Source: Amycolatopsis orientalis DSM 43388
GTDB taxonomy: Bacteria; Actinomycetota; Actinomycetes; Mycobacteriales; Pseudonocardiaceae
Length of the DNA: 64,000 bases
Direction of reading: 5' to 3'
Assembly: GCF_000411975.1 (NCBI RefSeq)
Contig: NZ_ASXG01000196.1
Location: forward strand, 124,001-188,000
Positions 26,082 to 34,431 of this stretch are shown here, piece by piece. Below the pieces are notes generated by a model that saw only the letters and a program-made list of their open reading frames with translations, was not told the DNA's origin and searched no databases. The translations under genes were made by a program, and so were the position numbers. The first letter of the stretch is position 1. Each line of letters begins with the position of its first letter.

Positions 26082-26555
26082 TCATTCGTATCGGTGGCTG
26101 TGGCGCGTGTAGGGCCGGGGGAGCAGGGCGATGCGTTCGGGGGTCCAGAAGTCGTTGTCTTCGTGGATGTCGAGCGTGCCGTTCTTGCGGACGAGCCAGA
26201 CCACGTCGAGGTTGCTGAAGACGGCGTCGCCGCGGATGCGTTGCAGCAGTGCGGCGGTGAGGAGGATCAGGTCGTTCTGTTGTTCGGCGATTTGGTCGTT
26301 TTTGTTCAGTTCAAACAGTAGTTGGACGGTGGGGGTGATGGCGCCCAGTTCGGATATCGGCGGGTGCCACGGTTGCGGGCGGGCTGGGCTGACCTGCAGC
26401 CAGGTTTGGCGGGTCGTTGTGCTCCACGCGAGCAGCTGTTGAGCGGTGACGGATTCTTCGAGGATCCCCAGCGGCCGTCCGGTCTTGACTATCTCTTCGG
26501 CGACCTCTTCCGGGGCCAGGCCGGTCGTCAGGTCCAGGCTGTAGTCGAGTGACAT
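26082..26555 (-). CDS. SitI3-like/hypothetical protein, possible immunity protein
   Basis: 157 residues. The opening MSLDYSLDLTTGLAPEEVAEEI resembles SitI3-type proteins, a family named after a contact-toxin immunity protein of Myxococcus; I recognise this only by the start pattern. The rest has an alternating hydrophobic pattern without catalytic motifs. The ATG at 26555 is preceded by GAGG; a longer frame start at 26591 has no site. It lies 16 bases downstream of a short toxin-like tail, which is the usual toxin-then-immunity order. Confidence 0.55.
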   Translation of the reverse strand: MSLDYSLDLTTGLAPEEVAEEIVKTGRPLGILEESVTAQQLLAWSTTTRQTWLQVSPARPQPWHPPISELGAITPTVQLLFELNKNDQIAEQQNDLILLTAALLQRIRGDAVFSNLDVVWLVRKNGTLDIHEDNDFWTPERIALLPRPYTRHSHRYE

Positions 26556-26571
26556 GCGACCTCGTTCGTGG

Positions 26572-26805
26572 TCAAGGGAACAGGCGGACAACGGTACCGG
26601 CGATTGCTTCTTTGAGGCCTTGAATGGGCCAAGTTTTCAGTTGTTCGCTCAATCCCCCGGTGGTGACCGCGCTGTCGCGCGGGTTGACCACGATGTGGTC
26701 GACTTGTCTTCCGGCCTTCTTTTCGATGCGTGTTCGCAATACCGCGCGGGGCGTCCGCTGAGGGCGTAGTGCCTCGGCGGCACGCGTGACGAAAGCGGTG
26801 TCCAT
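26572..26805 (-). CDS. Short protein resembling the C-terminal tip of a polymorphic toxin
   Basis: 77 residues ending VDHIVVNPRDSAVT, then WPIQGLKEAIAGTVVRLFP. The W-P-I-x-G-L-x-E closing pattern occurs at the end of some actinobacterial secreted-toxin or phage-like proteins that I cannot name with certainty. It has no secretion domain and looks like an orphan C-terminal module left by displacement. A Met at 26805 is the first credible start. Followed closely by the SitI3-like gene. Confidence 0.45.
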   Translation of the reverse strand: MDTAFVTRAAEALRPQRTPRAVLRTRIEKKAGRQVDHIVVNPRDSAVTTGGLSEQLKTWPIQGLKEAIAGTVVRLFP

Positions 26806-26968
26806 AGTGGACTTCGATCGGACAGTCGCCGCCCGTCGGTCAGTCGGTATCGATCGCCGCGGGGATGCTGCTGGTGGTGCTGGCCCCGGTCCCGCGGCGT
26901 CGCACCCGTCGCTGGTTCCCGAGTCGACCGGCTGTCCGGCCGCCCTGGAACGGGCACTCCCACCATGC

Positions 26969-26984
26969 TGGACCGACCGGTCCA
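26969..26984. promoter_or_regulatory. TetR operator 1 (upstream of the tetR gene)
   Basis: TGGACCGACCGGTCCA: perfect 7-base arms around two bases. It ends 20 bases before the GTG of the TetR gene, so autoregulation is expected. Same design as the two sites at 27635 and 27665. Confidence 0.75.
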
Positions 26985-27004
26985 CTACAGGTAACATCGC
27001 CCCC

Positions 27005-27589
27005 GTGCCGCGGCCCCGACAGTTTGATGAAGAGCGTGTGCTTTCGGCTGTGCAGGCCGCGTTCTGGGAGAACGGTTACGCGGGCACCTCGCTCGAAGAC
27101 CTCCTGGCGGCCAGCGGGCTCGGCAAAGGGAGCCTGTACGGAGCGTTCGGCGACAAAAAGAGCTTGTTCTTGCGCGTGCTGCGCAGGTACGACGAGGCCA
27201 ATGAGCACATGCTGCGCGGCCAGCTCGAGCAAGCCGAGCGCGGCATCGACGTGATCCGGGGTTTCGTGACCGGGTTCGTGCGCGATCCCGGCGGCGTGCA
27301 GGCTCGCCGGGGCTGTCTGCTTGCCAAGGCTGCGATGGAGCTGAGCGCCGACGAGGTGTCCGAAGAGGCGCGGCGCAGTTACGGCTCGACCGCTGCGGTG
27401 CTGGCCGACGCGGTGCGGCGAGCGCAGAGCGAGGGCGACGTCGCGCGCCGTCTCGACCCGGATGCTACCGCTCGCGCGGTGCTGGCCGGTCAGCTCGGGC
27501 TGATCGTGTTCGGGCGGATCGGGCAGGATCCGGCCGTGGTGCTGGCGACGGCGGAGGCCCTTCTCGACAGCCTGCTGCCCGCGTCCTGA
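27005..27589 (+). CDS. TetR family transcriptional regulator
   Basis: 194 residues. N-terminal HTH FDEERVLSAVQAAFWENGYAGTSLEDL and ASGLGKGSLYGAFGDKKSLF (motif parts), then a variable ligand domain of the TetR_C group seen in YcdC/AcnR-like quinone or electrophile sensors; Cys at about residue 103 (RRGCLLAKA) is typical of that group. Start GTG at 27005. It lies 112 bases before the SDR gene, and three copies of one operator frame the two genes, so it almost certainly represses itself and the SDR. Confidence 0.9.
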   Translation: MPRPRQFDEERVLSAVQAAFWENGYAGTSLEDLLAASGLGKGSLYGAFGDKKSLFLRVLRRYDEANEHMLRGQLEQAERGIDVIRGFVTGFVRDPGGVQARRGCLLAKAAMELSADEVSEEARRSYGSTAAVLADAVRRAQSEGDVARRLDPDATARAVLAGQLGLIVFGRIGQDPAVVLATAEALLDSLLPAS

Positions 27590-27634
27590 GCATCCGTTGC
27601 CGCAGTGGGGTGCGGCACAATGCCGGCCCGGTTA

Positions 27635-27650
27635 TTGACCGCCCGGTCCA
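27635..27650. promoter_or_regulatory. TetR operator 2
   Basis: TTGACCGCCCGGTCCA, 7-2-7 dyad with one mismatch between arms (TTGACCG/CGGTCCA). TTGACC could also be the -35 of the SDR promoter, so binding would block it. Confidence 0.7.
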
Positions 27651-27664
27651 TATGCGGAAGGTTA

Positions 27665-27680
27665 TGGACTGAATGGTCAA
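27665..27680. promoter_or_regulatory. TetR operator 3
   Basis: TGGACTGAATGGTCAA, again 7-2-7, centre 30 bases (about three helical turns) from operator 2 and 22 bases before the SDR start. Confidence 0.7.
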
Positions 27681-27701
27681 TAATCGGGGCAAGGAGCTGC
27701 C

Positions 27702-28436
27702 ATGACGGTGCTGGAGGGCAAGGTCGCGGTCGTGACCGGGGCGAACGCGGGGATCGGGCTGGCGATCGCGCGGGCCTATCGCGACGAGGGGGCGCGGGTT
27801 TTCGCCGCCGGCCGTCGCCAGGAGCGGCTCGACGAGGTCGAGGCTGAACTCGGACCGCGGGTCACCGGGATCCGGTGCGACGTCGGCCGGCTCGACGACC
27901 TCGACGGGCTCTACGCGGCCGTCGCCGAGCAGGCGGGCCGGATCGACGTCCTGGTCGCCAACGCGGGGATCGGGATCGCCGCCCCGCTGGGCGAAATCAC
28001 CGAGGAACAGTTCGACGCCATGTTCACCACCAACGTCAAAGGCACGCTGTTCACCGTGCAGAAGGCGCTGCCGCTGCTTGCGCCCGGGGCGTCGATCATC
28101 CTCACCGGGTCGACGGCGGTTTCGCGCCCCCAGCCCTACCTTCCCGTGTACGGCGCGACCAAGGCCGCGATCCGCAACCTGGTCCGCGGGTTCGCCCACG
28201 ACGCCGCGGCCCGGCAGTACCGGATCAACCTGCTCTCGCCCGGCGGCACCCGCACGCAAGGCCTGCGAGACCTGCTGTCGCCCAGCGAATTCGCCGCCGC
28301 CGGAGCGTCGGTTCCGCTCGGACGGCTGGCCGAACCCGAGGAAATCGCCGCGGCGGCTGTCTTCCTCGCCTCCGATGCGTCCAGCTATGTCAACGGATCC
28401 GAACTGGCGGTGGACGGCGGCTTCGCCCAAATCTGA
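27702..28436 (+). CDS. SDR family oxidoreductase, target of the adjacent TetR regulator
   Basis: 244-residue short-chain dehydrogenase: TGANAGIG at 12-19, NAG at 87-89, Ser137, Tyr150, Lys154, and the closing YVNGSELAVDGG. AAGGAG precedes the ATG. TetR/SDR pairs of this kind commonly respond to reactive carbonyls or quinones; substrate here unknown. Confidence 0.88.
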   Translation: MTVLEGKVAVVTGANAGIGLAIARAYRDEGARVFAAGRRQERLDEVEAELGPRVTGIRCDVGRLDDLDGLYAAVAEQAGRIDVLVANAGIGIAAPLGEITEEQFDAMFTTNVKGTLFTVQKALPLLAPGASIILTGSTAVSRPQPYLPVYGATKAAIRNLVRGFAHDAAARQYRINLLSPGGTRTQGLRDLLSPSEFAAAGASVPLGRLAEPEEIAAAAVFLASDASSYVNGSELAVDGGFAQI

Positions 28437-28568
28437 GGCAAGCAGGACGTGCTGAATCCCGGCCTCCCCGCGTGCAGGATGCCCCGGAATGAGCGAATCG
28501 GACGGCAATGCACGAGTTGAGTGTTACATTGCGCTTGCCGAGTGTCACTTGACCGGGGGAGGCGCGCA

Positions 28569-28877
28569 GTGGGGTTCGAGGCCGATGTCGCGGACATCAA
28601 GAACGCGGCGGGCAAGCTCGCCGCCGGGAAACAGCCCACGCTCGCCCCCGGAGGCGCGCCGAATGTCGGGGCGACCCACCGGGCCGGCGGTTTCGCGGGG
28701 GATTACGACGTCTGGCTGCTGACCCGGCAGGAGGACCTGGAGGCGGCGCGGCAGCAGGTCGCGAGCCTGGTCGAAACCATCCAAGCCGCGGCAAGGGCCT
28801 ACGACAGCACGGATTCCGCGGCGCGCGCGACCTTCCTGAAGGCGCTGGACGCCGGCCTCGGGGGGATCGACCGATGA
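28569..28877 (+). CDS. EspC-like small type VII secretion protein
   Basis: 102 residues, mostly helical. FEADVADIKNAAGKLAAG at the start and a second helix rich in Ala and Gln (QEDLEAARQQVASLVETI) resemble the EspC/WXG-partner family of ESX substrates. Start GTG at 28569 has GGGAGG six bases upstream; an upstream ATG at 28521 has none. Stop overlaps the start of the larger effector (ATGA), so it is probably its secretion partner. No ESX core genes are in the window. Confidence 0.6.
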   Translation: MGFEADVADIKNAAGKLAAGKQPTLAPGGAPNVGATHRAGGFAGDYDVWLLTRQEDLEAARQQVASLVETIQAAARAYDSTDSAARATFLKALDAGLGGIDR

Positions 28878-30193
28878 GTTCGGTGTTCGAGAAGATCCGC
28901 GACGTCGCCGGACAGGTGGAAAAAGGCAGCACGGCCGACCTGGACTCCCGGGCCCAGGCTTGCCGGACCGCGAAGGAAGCCGTCCTGGACGCCAAAGCGC
29001 TGGTCGAGGCCGTCCGGGTTCAGCTGGCCGAAGCTTGGCACGGCGGCGCGGGGGAGTCGGCCCTCGCGTCGCTGTCGGACTTCGCGAAGAACCGGGACGA
29101 CCAAGCGCAGGATCTCGAGGATTCCGCGAAGTCGTTCGAGGTCGTCCGCGACGCGTTGGCGAAGGCGCAACGCGAGGCCGGCAGCCGGCGCGCGGACGGC
29201 GAGGCACTGGAGAAGAAACTCAACGGCGTCTGGGACGACCTCTCCCGCGGCAAGGGCAATCTCGTCTTCGCCTGGGCGGAGGACAAGGCCGTCAAGGCGC
29301 GGGCGCTCGTCGTGCTCGCCGACCTGGAACGGATCGTCCTCGGCTACGACGCGGTCCTGCTCGCCGAAGGTCTCAAGCTCCGGAACAAGACGGGCCGGGT
29401 GTGGGAGCTCGCGGGCTCGGAAAAGCGGAATCCCGCCGAGATCGCCGCGATCATGCTGCGCGAGATCCCCGGTTTCGCCGAACTGGTGGCGAAAGACCCG
29501 CGGCTCAAGGCCGCGCTGCTGAGCGGCGACTGGGAACTGCTGCTGCGGAACCGCGAGATCGCGCAGAAGATCTACGACTACCTCGGCTTCAAGTACGTCG
29601 CGGACGGCGACTACTACACGACCGGCGAGCACTCGATGCAGAGCTTCCTGGGCTGGCACGACCTCTACGACAAGCTGGGGCCGGTGATCGGCACGCACCT
29701 CGACGAGACCGGCGCGGACGGCGACAACATGGAGTTCACCGATCCCAAGACCGGCAAGCAGTACCGGCTCGAACTGTGGAAGGGCAGCTACGGGTTCGGC
29801 GGCGCGTACGGCGGCGAGGTCGGGTTCTACACCCGCGAACCGGGTTCCTCGGACCCGTCCGGCTATTTCGAGACCGCCCGGGGCGACGACCAGATCAAGG
29901 TGACGCAGACGATCTACAACAAGACGACCGGCGAGACCTACTTCACCAACGACGGCCAGGGCGCCGACGGCACCGACAAGAAGCACTTCTGGAACCTGGC
30001 GATCCGCACCGACTCGCACGTCGACCCGAGCCAGCTGGGCCAGCGCGCCACGATCGAGGTGCGCGACACCGGCATGCGCGACCAGCTCTACCACGAGATG
30101 ACCAGGTGGGCCGCCGCGCATCCGGACCAGCACCTGACCGTCACGAAGACGACCGACACCCCGCCGGCCCTGAGCTACACCTGGGAGAAATGA
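28874..30193 (+). CDS. WXG-type secreted protein with C-terminal DUF4474 domain
   Basis: 439 residues. Residues 1-110 are helical with W55-H-G57, the W-x-G turn of ESX substrates. A middle helical region (120-240) follows. From 244 to about 420 the protein matches DUF4474: YYTTGEHSMQSFLGWHDLYD (247-266), then YRLELWKGSYG (297-307) and YGGEVGFYTRE (312-322). The DUF4474 function is unknown; its place at the C-terminus of a WXG protein argues for an exported effector or wall protein. Coupled to the EspC-like gene. Confidence 0.75.
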   Translation: MSSVFEKIRDVAGQVEKGSTADLDSRAQACRTAKEAVLDAKALVEAVRVQLAEAWHGGAGESALASLSDFAKNRDDQAQDLEDSAKSFEVVRDALAKAQREAGSRRADGEALEKKLNGVWDDLSRGKGNLVFAWAEDKAVKARALVVLADLERIVLGYDAVLLAEGLKLRNKTGRVWELAGSEKRNPAEIAAIMLREIPGFAELVAKDPRLKAALLSGDWELLLRNREIAQKIYDYLGFKYVADGDYYTTGEHSMQSFLGWHDLYDKLGPVIGTHLDETGADGDNMEFTDPKTGKQYRLELWKGSYGFGGAYGGEVGFYTREPGSSDPSGYFETARGDDQIKVTQTIYNKTTGETYFTNDGQGADGTDKKHFWNLAIRTDSHVDPSQLGQRATIEVRDTGMRDQLYHEMTRWAAAHPDQHLTVTKTTDTPPALSYTWEK

Positions 30194-30200
30194 GGCGCGC

Positions 30201-30440
30201 TCAGCGCGAGCCCATCGGCTTGAGCTCCCACGGCTCGTCGTCGCCGCCGCTTCGCCGCGCGCGCTCGGGTTCGCGCAGCCCCGCGAACACTCCGTCGACG
30301 TCGACCAAGCCGACCACCTGGTCGGCGACGTGCTGGCCGTGGCGCTCTTCGATCTCCTCGAGTCCCTTGCGCAAGGCGGCGGTCGCGGCGTTCCGTGCCG
30401 CGGACCGCAGTCCGCGGGCCAGCTCCTCCGGGTCGCTCAT
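30201..30440 (-). CDS. Small hypothetical protein
   Basis: 79 residues, helical first half (ARGLRSAARNAATAALRKGLEE), then VADQVVGLVDVDGVFAGL. I do not recognise the family. It converges on the DUF4474 gene with a 7-base gap, so it could be its immunity protein or an unrelated gene. Its ATG overlaps, as ATGA, the stop of a short upstream frame whose residues include CPLRF and CDEC; that frame has only a TTG start without a good ribosome site, so I have not called it. Confidence 0.5.
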   Translation of the reverse strand: MSDPEELARGLRSAARNAATAALRKGLEEIEERHGQHVADQVVGLVDVDGVFAGLREPERARRSGGDDEPWELKPMGSR

Positions 30441-30687
30441 GGGCCCACTCTAAAAGGTTTGCCGGCCGGGAGCACCAGGATCCTTGCGCGGTACCGCCAT
30501 CCGCGCAGCACCACTGAGCGATCGATTAGACGGGTGTCGGGGCCGGTCGTCGCGCGGCTGCACTCGTCGCAAACGCCCAGTCCGTCGGCGGTGGAGAGGA
30601 ACCGCAACGGACAGGTGCTGATCGGCCTCCGGACGCGGCGGCAAAGTCTCCCTCCCTTTCCCGAGCGGTCTTTCGTTCCGACGGCCG

Positions 30688-31638
30688 CTACATTTCGTGC
30701 TCCCAGCTGCCGCGCGTGTCGACGTCCGCGGCGCTCGCCAGCGCCTCCAGTTCCGCGATTTCCTCGTCGGCGAGCTCGAGGTCGCGAGCGCGGACCAGCC
30801 CGTCGACGTGCTCGGGCTTCGTGACTCCGATGATCGGCGTGGTTCCCTTGGCCAGCGCCCATGCGGTGGCGACCTCGGCCGCGGACGCGTCCCGCCCCGC
30901 GCCGATCGCTCCCATCCTGTCCGTCAGCGCCTGCAGCTGGGGAAGGATGCCGTTGTACCCGGCCGCCCGGCTGCTGCCCTCCGGCAGCGGGTGGGCCGGG
31001 CTGTACTTGCCGGTCAGGGCTCCTTGTTCGAGGACCAGGTAGGAGAAGAACGTCACGTCGTGCTCGCGGCAGTGGTCGAGGATGCCCGCGCGCTCGGAGC
31101 TCCGGTACAGGAGGCTGTAGTGGTTCTGGACCGCCTCCACGCGGTAGCCGGCCTCGCCGAGAATCTCGTCGGCGAGGGCGATCTCCTCCAGGTTGTGGTT
31201 CGAGACGCCGACGTGCTTGATCCTGCCGTCCCGCAGCAGCGGGATCAGCAGCGGCGTCCAGCGGGCCAGGTCGGCGGGGTTGTGGATCCAGTACAGGTCC
31301 ACGTAGTCGGTGCCCAATCGGTCGAGGCTCTGCTGCAGCAGGTCCGCGACCGGATCGGCGCCGTCGCCCGCGATCTGCGGGGTGAACTTCGTCGACAGCT
31401 GATACTCGCTGCGGTCGTAGCCTTTCAGCGCCTGGGCGAGGACCGTCTCCGAGCGGCCCATGCCGTACACCGCCGCGGTGTCCCACAGAGTCAACCCGTT
31501 CGCGTGCGCTTTGCCGACGACCTCGCGCAGACCGGACTCGGTCAGCTCGCTGCCGAAGTAGCCGTCGCCCGCCTCGCCGCTGTCTCCCCAGGCCCACGTG
31601 CCCAACGCCGCCGGCGCGGTGAATGTCTTGCTCGTCAT
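30688..31638 (-). CDS. Aldo/keto reductase
   Basis: 316-residue NADPH-dependent oxidoreductase. WDTAAVYGMGRSE carries catalytic Asp and Tyr, followed by the Lys in LSTKF and His in WIHNP, the full AKR tetrad; GVTKPEHVDG binds the cofactor. Divergent from an XRE regulator with 102 bases between, an arrangement that usually means control by it. GGAGG precedes the ATG. Confidence 0.9.
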   Translation of the reverse strand: MTSKTFTAPAALGTWAWGDSGEAGDGYFGSELTESGLREVVGKAHANGLTLWDTAAVYGMGRSETVLAQALKGYDRSEYQLSTKFTPQIAGDGADPVADLLQQSLDRLGTDYVDLYWIHNPADLARWTPLLIPLLRDGRIKHVGVSNHNLEEIALADEILGEAGYRVEAVQNHYSLLYRSSERAGILDHCREHDVTFFSYLVLEQGALTGKYSPAHPLPEGSSRAAGYNGILPQLQALTDRMGAIGAGRDASAAEVATAWALAKGTTPIIGVTKPEHVDGLVRARDLELADEEIAELEALASAADVDTRGSWEHEM

Positions 31639-31687
31639 GTCCTCCAGCAGACCGCGAGGGCCGCCACCGGAGAAGGTCGCGTTCATC

Positions 31688-31708
31688 GGGGGTATGACCT
31701 CAACCCCC
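31688..31708. promoter_or_regulatory. Possible operator between aldo/keto reductase and XRE genes
   Basis: GGGGGT and ACCCCC arms separated by nine bases, in the middle of the 102-base divergent gap. Only a dyad; no family consensus known to me. Confidence 0.3.
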
Positions 31709-31740
31709 CTTCTGCGGCGGCCAGCGGCTACCGTGGAAGC

Positions 31741-32652
31741 ATGGATCGTCAGCCGGGCAATCGCGGCGAAATCCGGGACTTCCTCGCCAGCCGGCGCGCC
31801 CGGATCACCCCCGCGCAGGCCGGGCTGCCGGCCAGCACCCGGCGCCGGGTCCCCGGGCTGCGGCGCGAAGAGGTCGCCGTCCTCGCCGGGGTCAGCACGG
31901 ACTGGTACACGCGGCTGGAGAAGGGGCACATCGGCGGCGTGTCCGAGGACGTCCTCGACGCGGTCGCGCGCGCCCTGCGGCTGGACGACGACGAACGCAC
32001 CTACCTGTTCGACCTGGCCCGCGCGTCGAAGCCCGCGAATCGCACGCCGTCGCGCCGCAAGGACGTCGAGGTCCCGCCCCGCGTGCAATGGCTGCTCGAC
32101 TCCATGACGCTGTCCGCGGCGTTCGTCCGCAACGGCCGCACCGATGTCGTCGCCAGCAACCCCATGGCCCGAGGCTTGTTCGCGCCGATGTTCGAGAGCG
32201 CCACCGTCGACCGGCGCGGCCGCCCCAACCTCGCCTGCTACATCTTCCTCGACCTCGGAGCGCGTGACTTCTTCGTCGACTGGGACGCCGCCGGCGCCGC
32301 CACCGCCGCCCTGCTGCGGTCCGAGGTCGGACGCGAGCCCCGCGACCGGGCACTGCGCGAACTCGTCGGCGAACTGTCCACCCTCAGCCCCGAGTTCCGC
32401 AGCCACTGGGCCGCCCACGACGTCCTGCTGCGCCACGACGGCATCAAACTGCTCGAGCACCCCGACGTCGGGCGGCTGGAACTGACCTTCCAGTCCCTCG
32501 ACCTCCACGTGTCCGGCCGAGCCGTGCACGACCTGGTCAGCTACACCGCCGAACCCGGCACCGCATCCGAGGACCGGCTGAAACTCCTGGCCAGCTGGGC
32601 AGCCACGCACTCCGCGACGGCGCGGGACTCTTCTCGGCCCGGGCCGCGCTGA
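31741..32652 (+). CDS. XRE/MmyB-type transcriptional regulator
   Basis: 303 residues. Helix-turn-helix at about 36-90 (VPGLRREEVAVLAGVSTDWYTRLEKG, in parts), then the MmyB ligand-binding domain with SNPMARGLF and the LVSYTAEPGTASEDRLKLL tail. Such proteins bind fatty-acid-like ligands and typically repress a divergent reductase. ATG at 31741. Confidence 0.9.
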   Translation: MDRQPGNRGEIRDFLASRRARITPAQAGLPASTRRRVPGLRREEVAVLAGVSTDWYTRLEKGHIGGVSEDVLDAVARALRLDDDERTYLFDLARASKPANRTPSRRKDVEVPPRVQWLLDSMTLSAAFVRNGRTDVVASNPMARGLFAPMFESATVDRRGRPNLACYIFLDLGARDFFVDWDAAGAATAALLRSEVGREPRDRALRELVGELSTLSPEFRSHWAAHDVLLRHDGIKLLEHPDVGRLELTFQSLDLHVSGRAVHDLVSYTAEPGTASEDRLKLLASWAATHSATARDSSRPGPR

Positions 32653-33069
32653 CCCGACCAGGTCTGCTCGACCGGGACGCCGGGCACTCGACCGACGGCG
32701 TGAAGCCGTAACTCGGGAAGGCGCTGGCGAAGTGCGGGACACGTTCGAGGCGGCAGGTCCGGAGCCGCTCCGGACGGGCTATCCGTTCAAAATCCCTTCG
32801 CCCCAGCCAATCTGGAACGGGCTCTCGTTGGCGCGGTCGCGCAAGTGCCGACCGCGATGCTGTCGTTCGACACCCCGCGCGACTGATTTAGACCAGTATC
32901 GCGATCACGTCCGCGTCCACGCGACCGCTCCGGGCGTCCGGGCGGTATCGGTGGCAGCGGGACGGGCGTCGTCCGGCGCGGCGTTTTCGGCGCGGTGTCA
33001 TGCTTTTCGCGCAGCCGCGCAGCTCGCAACCTCGCAGCAAAGAGGAGGTGGCCTGCCCCGGAGCAGTAC
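32653..33069. other. Gene-free stretch before the Zur-type box
   Basis: 417 bases without a supported gene. A minus-strand frame ending near 32785 reads like a short C-terminal fragment but has no recognisable start. The 3' end leads into the Zur-type box. Confidence 0.4.
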
Positions 33070-33092
33070 ATGATAATGAATGTCGTTATCAT
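33070..33092. promoter_or_regulatory. Zur/Fur-type box
   Basis: 23-base dyad with perfect ATGATAA/TTATCAT ends, inner GA/TC pairs also symmetric. It closely follows the Fur-family GATAAT-GATAAT-CATTATC design. It lies 36 bases before the first gene of a COG0523 operon, which in actinobacteria is normally repressed by zinc-bound Zur. The AT-rich word stands out sharply in this GC-rich context. Confidence 0.8.
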
Positions 33093-33127
33093 CTACTGTG
33101 ACAGCACGACGAGGACTGCGGGGAGCG

Positions 33128-33433
33128 ATGGACGAAGCACTGGACCGGCTGCTGGGCCGGTCGAACAAACCCGACGCGGCGCGCTCGGACCGGGCCGGCG
33201 AGATCGCCGCCGTGGTGCGCGAGGTTCTCGCGCTCGGTTCCAGTGCGGCGGTGACGGTGCAGCAGCTGGCCTGTGCCGAACCGGGCTGCCCGCCGGTCGA
33301 AACCAAGATCGCGGTCCTCGGCGGAGGCGGCGGCCGCCGCTGGACGCTGCACGCGCCGCTGTCCGAGCTCGACGACGACGCGGTCCGCCGGCTGCTCGCC
33401 GCCCGTCCCGAAGGAGAGAACGCAGCGCGATGA
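33128..33433 (+). CDS. Conserved small protein that accompanies COG0523 GTPases
   Basis: 101 residues with the block VQQLACAEPGCPPVETKIAVL (cited as QLACAEPGCPPVET), containing two cysteines that could hold a metal. Homologues with the CPPVE motif are usually next to COG0523 genes. Start is uncertain: the ATG at 33128 has GGGGAG very close, while an in-frame ATG at 33080 lies inside the Zur-type box and a GTG at 33098 also exists. Stop overlaps the GTPase start (ATGA). Confidence 0.7.
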   Translation: MDEALDRLLGRSNKPDAARSDRAGEIAAVVREVLALGSSAAVTVQQLACAEPGCPPVETKIAVLGGGGGRRWTLHAPLSELDDDAVRRLLAARPEGENAAR

Positions 33434-34431
33434 ACGACACCGATTCCCGGATCCCGGTCACCGTCCTCACCGGTTTTCTCGGCTCCGGCAAGACCACCTT
33501 GCTCAACCGGATCCTGACCGAGCGGCACGGCAAACGAATCGCCGTGATCGAGAACGAGTTCGGCGAGGTGGGCGTCGACGACGGGCTGGTGCTCGACGCT
33601 GAAGAAGAAGTGTTCGAGATGAACAACGGATGCATCTGCTGCACGGTGCGCGGCGACCTGATCCGGATTCTCGGAGCGCTGCTCAAGCGCAAGGACCGCT
33701 TCGACGCGATCCTCATCGAAACCACCGGCCTGGCCGATCCCGCTCCGGTCGCCCAGACGTTCTTCGTCGACGACACCCTGGGCTCGCAGCTGCGCCTGGA
33801 CGCGATCGTGACCGTGGTCGACGCGAAGCACATCGTCCAGCACCTGGACGACGAGAAACCGGACGGCGCGGAGAACGAGGCCGTCGAGCAGATCGCGTTC
33901 GCCGACCGGGTGGTGCTGAACAAGACCGATCTCGTCGGGCCGGGCGACCTCGAGGCCGTGACCCGGCGCATCCGGGCGATCAACGCCGGGGTCCGCGTCC
34001 TGCCCGCACGGCACGGGGACGTCGACCTCGACGAGATCCTGGACGTGGGCGCGTTCGACCTCGACAAGGTGCTGGCCGAGGAGCCGGAGTTCCTGCGGGA
34101 CGCCGAGCACCAGCACGATCTCACGGTGACCAGCGTGGGCATCGAATGCGAGGGCGTGGTCAACGTCGAACGGCTCAACGAATGGCTGGGCGTGCTGCTC
34201 GGCCAGCGCGGGACGGATCTGTTCCGCAGCAAGGGAATCCTGCACCTGGCCGGCACCGACCGGCGCTATGTCTTCCAGGGCGTGCACATGCTTCACGACG
34301 GGGACCTCGGCGCGCCGTGGCGGGAGGGCGAGCCGCGGCGCAACCGGATGGTCTTCATCGGCCGCAATCTCGACCGCGCTCAGCTCGAACGGGAATTCCG
34401 GGCGTGCCTGGAAGCCGAGGTTCCCGCGTGA
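33430..34431 (+). CDS. COG0523 (CobW-family) GTPase, putative zinc metallochaperone
   Basis: 333-residue G3E GTPase. Walker A GFLGSGKT at 15-22, ENEFGEVGVD, the metal-binding C68-I-C70-C71 motif and NKTD are present. The C-terminal domain has GTDRRYVFQGVHM. Such proteins deliver zinc to client enzymes in zinc shortage; the Zur-type box upstream supports zinc rather than cobalt or nickel. Confidence 0.92.
   Translation: MNDTDSRIPVTVLTGFLGSGKTTLLNRILTERHGKRIAVIENEFGEVGVDDGLVLDAEEEVFEMNNGCICCTVRGDLIRILGALLKRKDRFDAILIETTGLADPAPVAQTFFVDDTLGSQLRLDAIVTVVDAKHIVQHLDDEKPDGAENEAVEQIAFADRVVLNKTDLVGPGDLEAVTRRIRAINAGVRVLPARHGDVDLDEILDVGAFDLDKVLAEEPEFLRDAEHQHDLTVTSVGIECEGVVNVERLNEWLGVLLGQRGTDLFRSKGILHLAGTDRRYVFQGVHMLHDGDLGAPWREGEPRRNRMVFIGRNLDRAQLEREFRACLEAEVPA

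Noticed and set aside
30437..30644. Short minus-strand frame with CPLRF and CDEC that ends by overlapping the 30440 ATG
   Set aside because: The ATGA overlap is suggestive, but the only start is a TTG without a properly spaced ribosome site and no family is recognised.
32732..33092. Overlapping plus and minus frames before the Zur-type box
   Set aside because: Neither has a ribosome site or a family match; one overlaps the Zur-type box.
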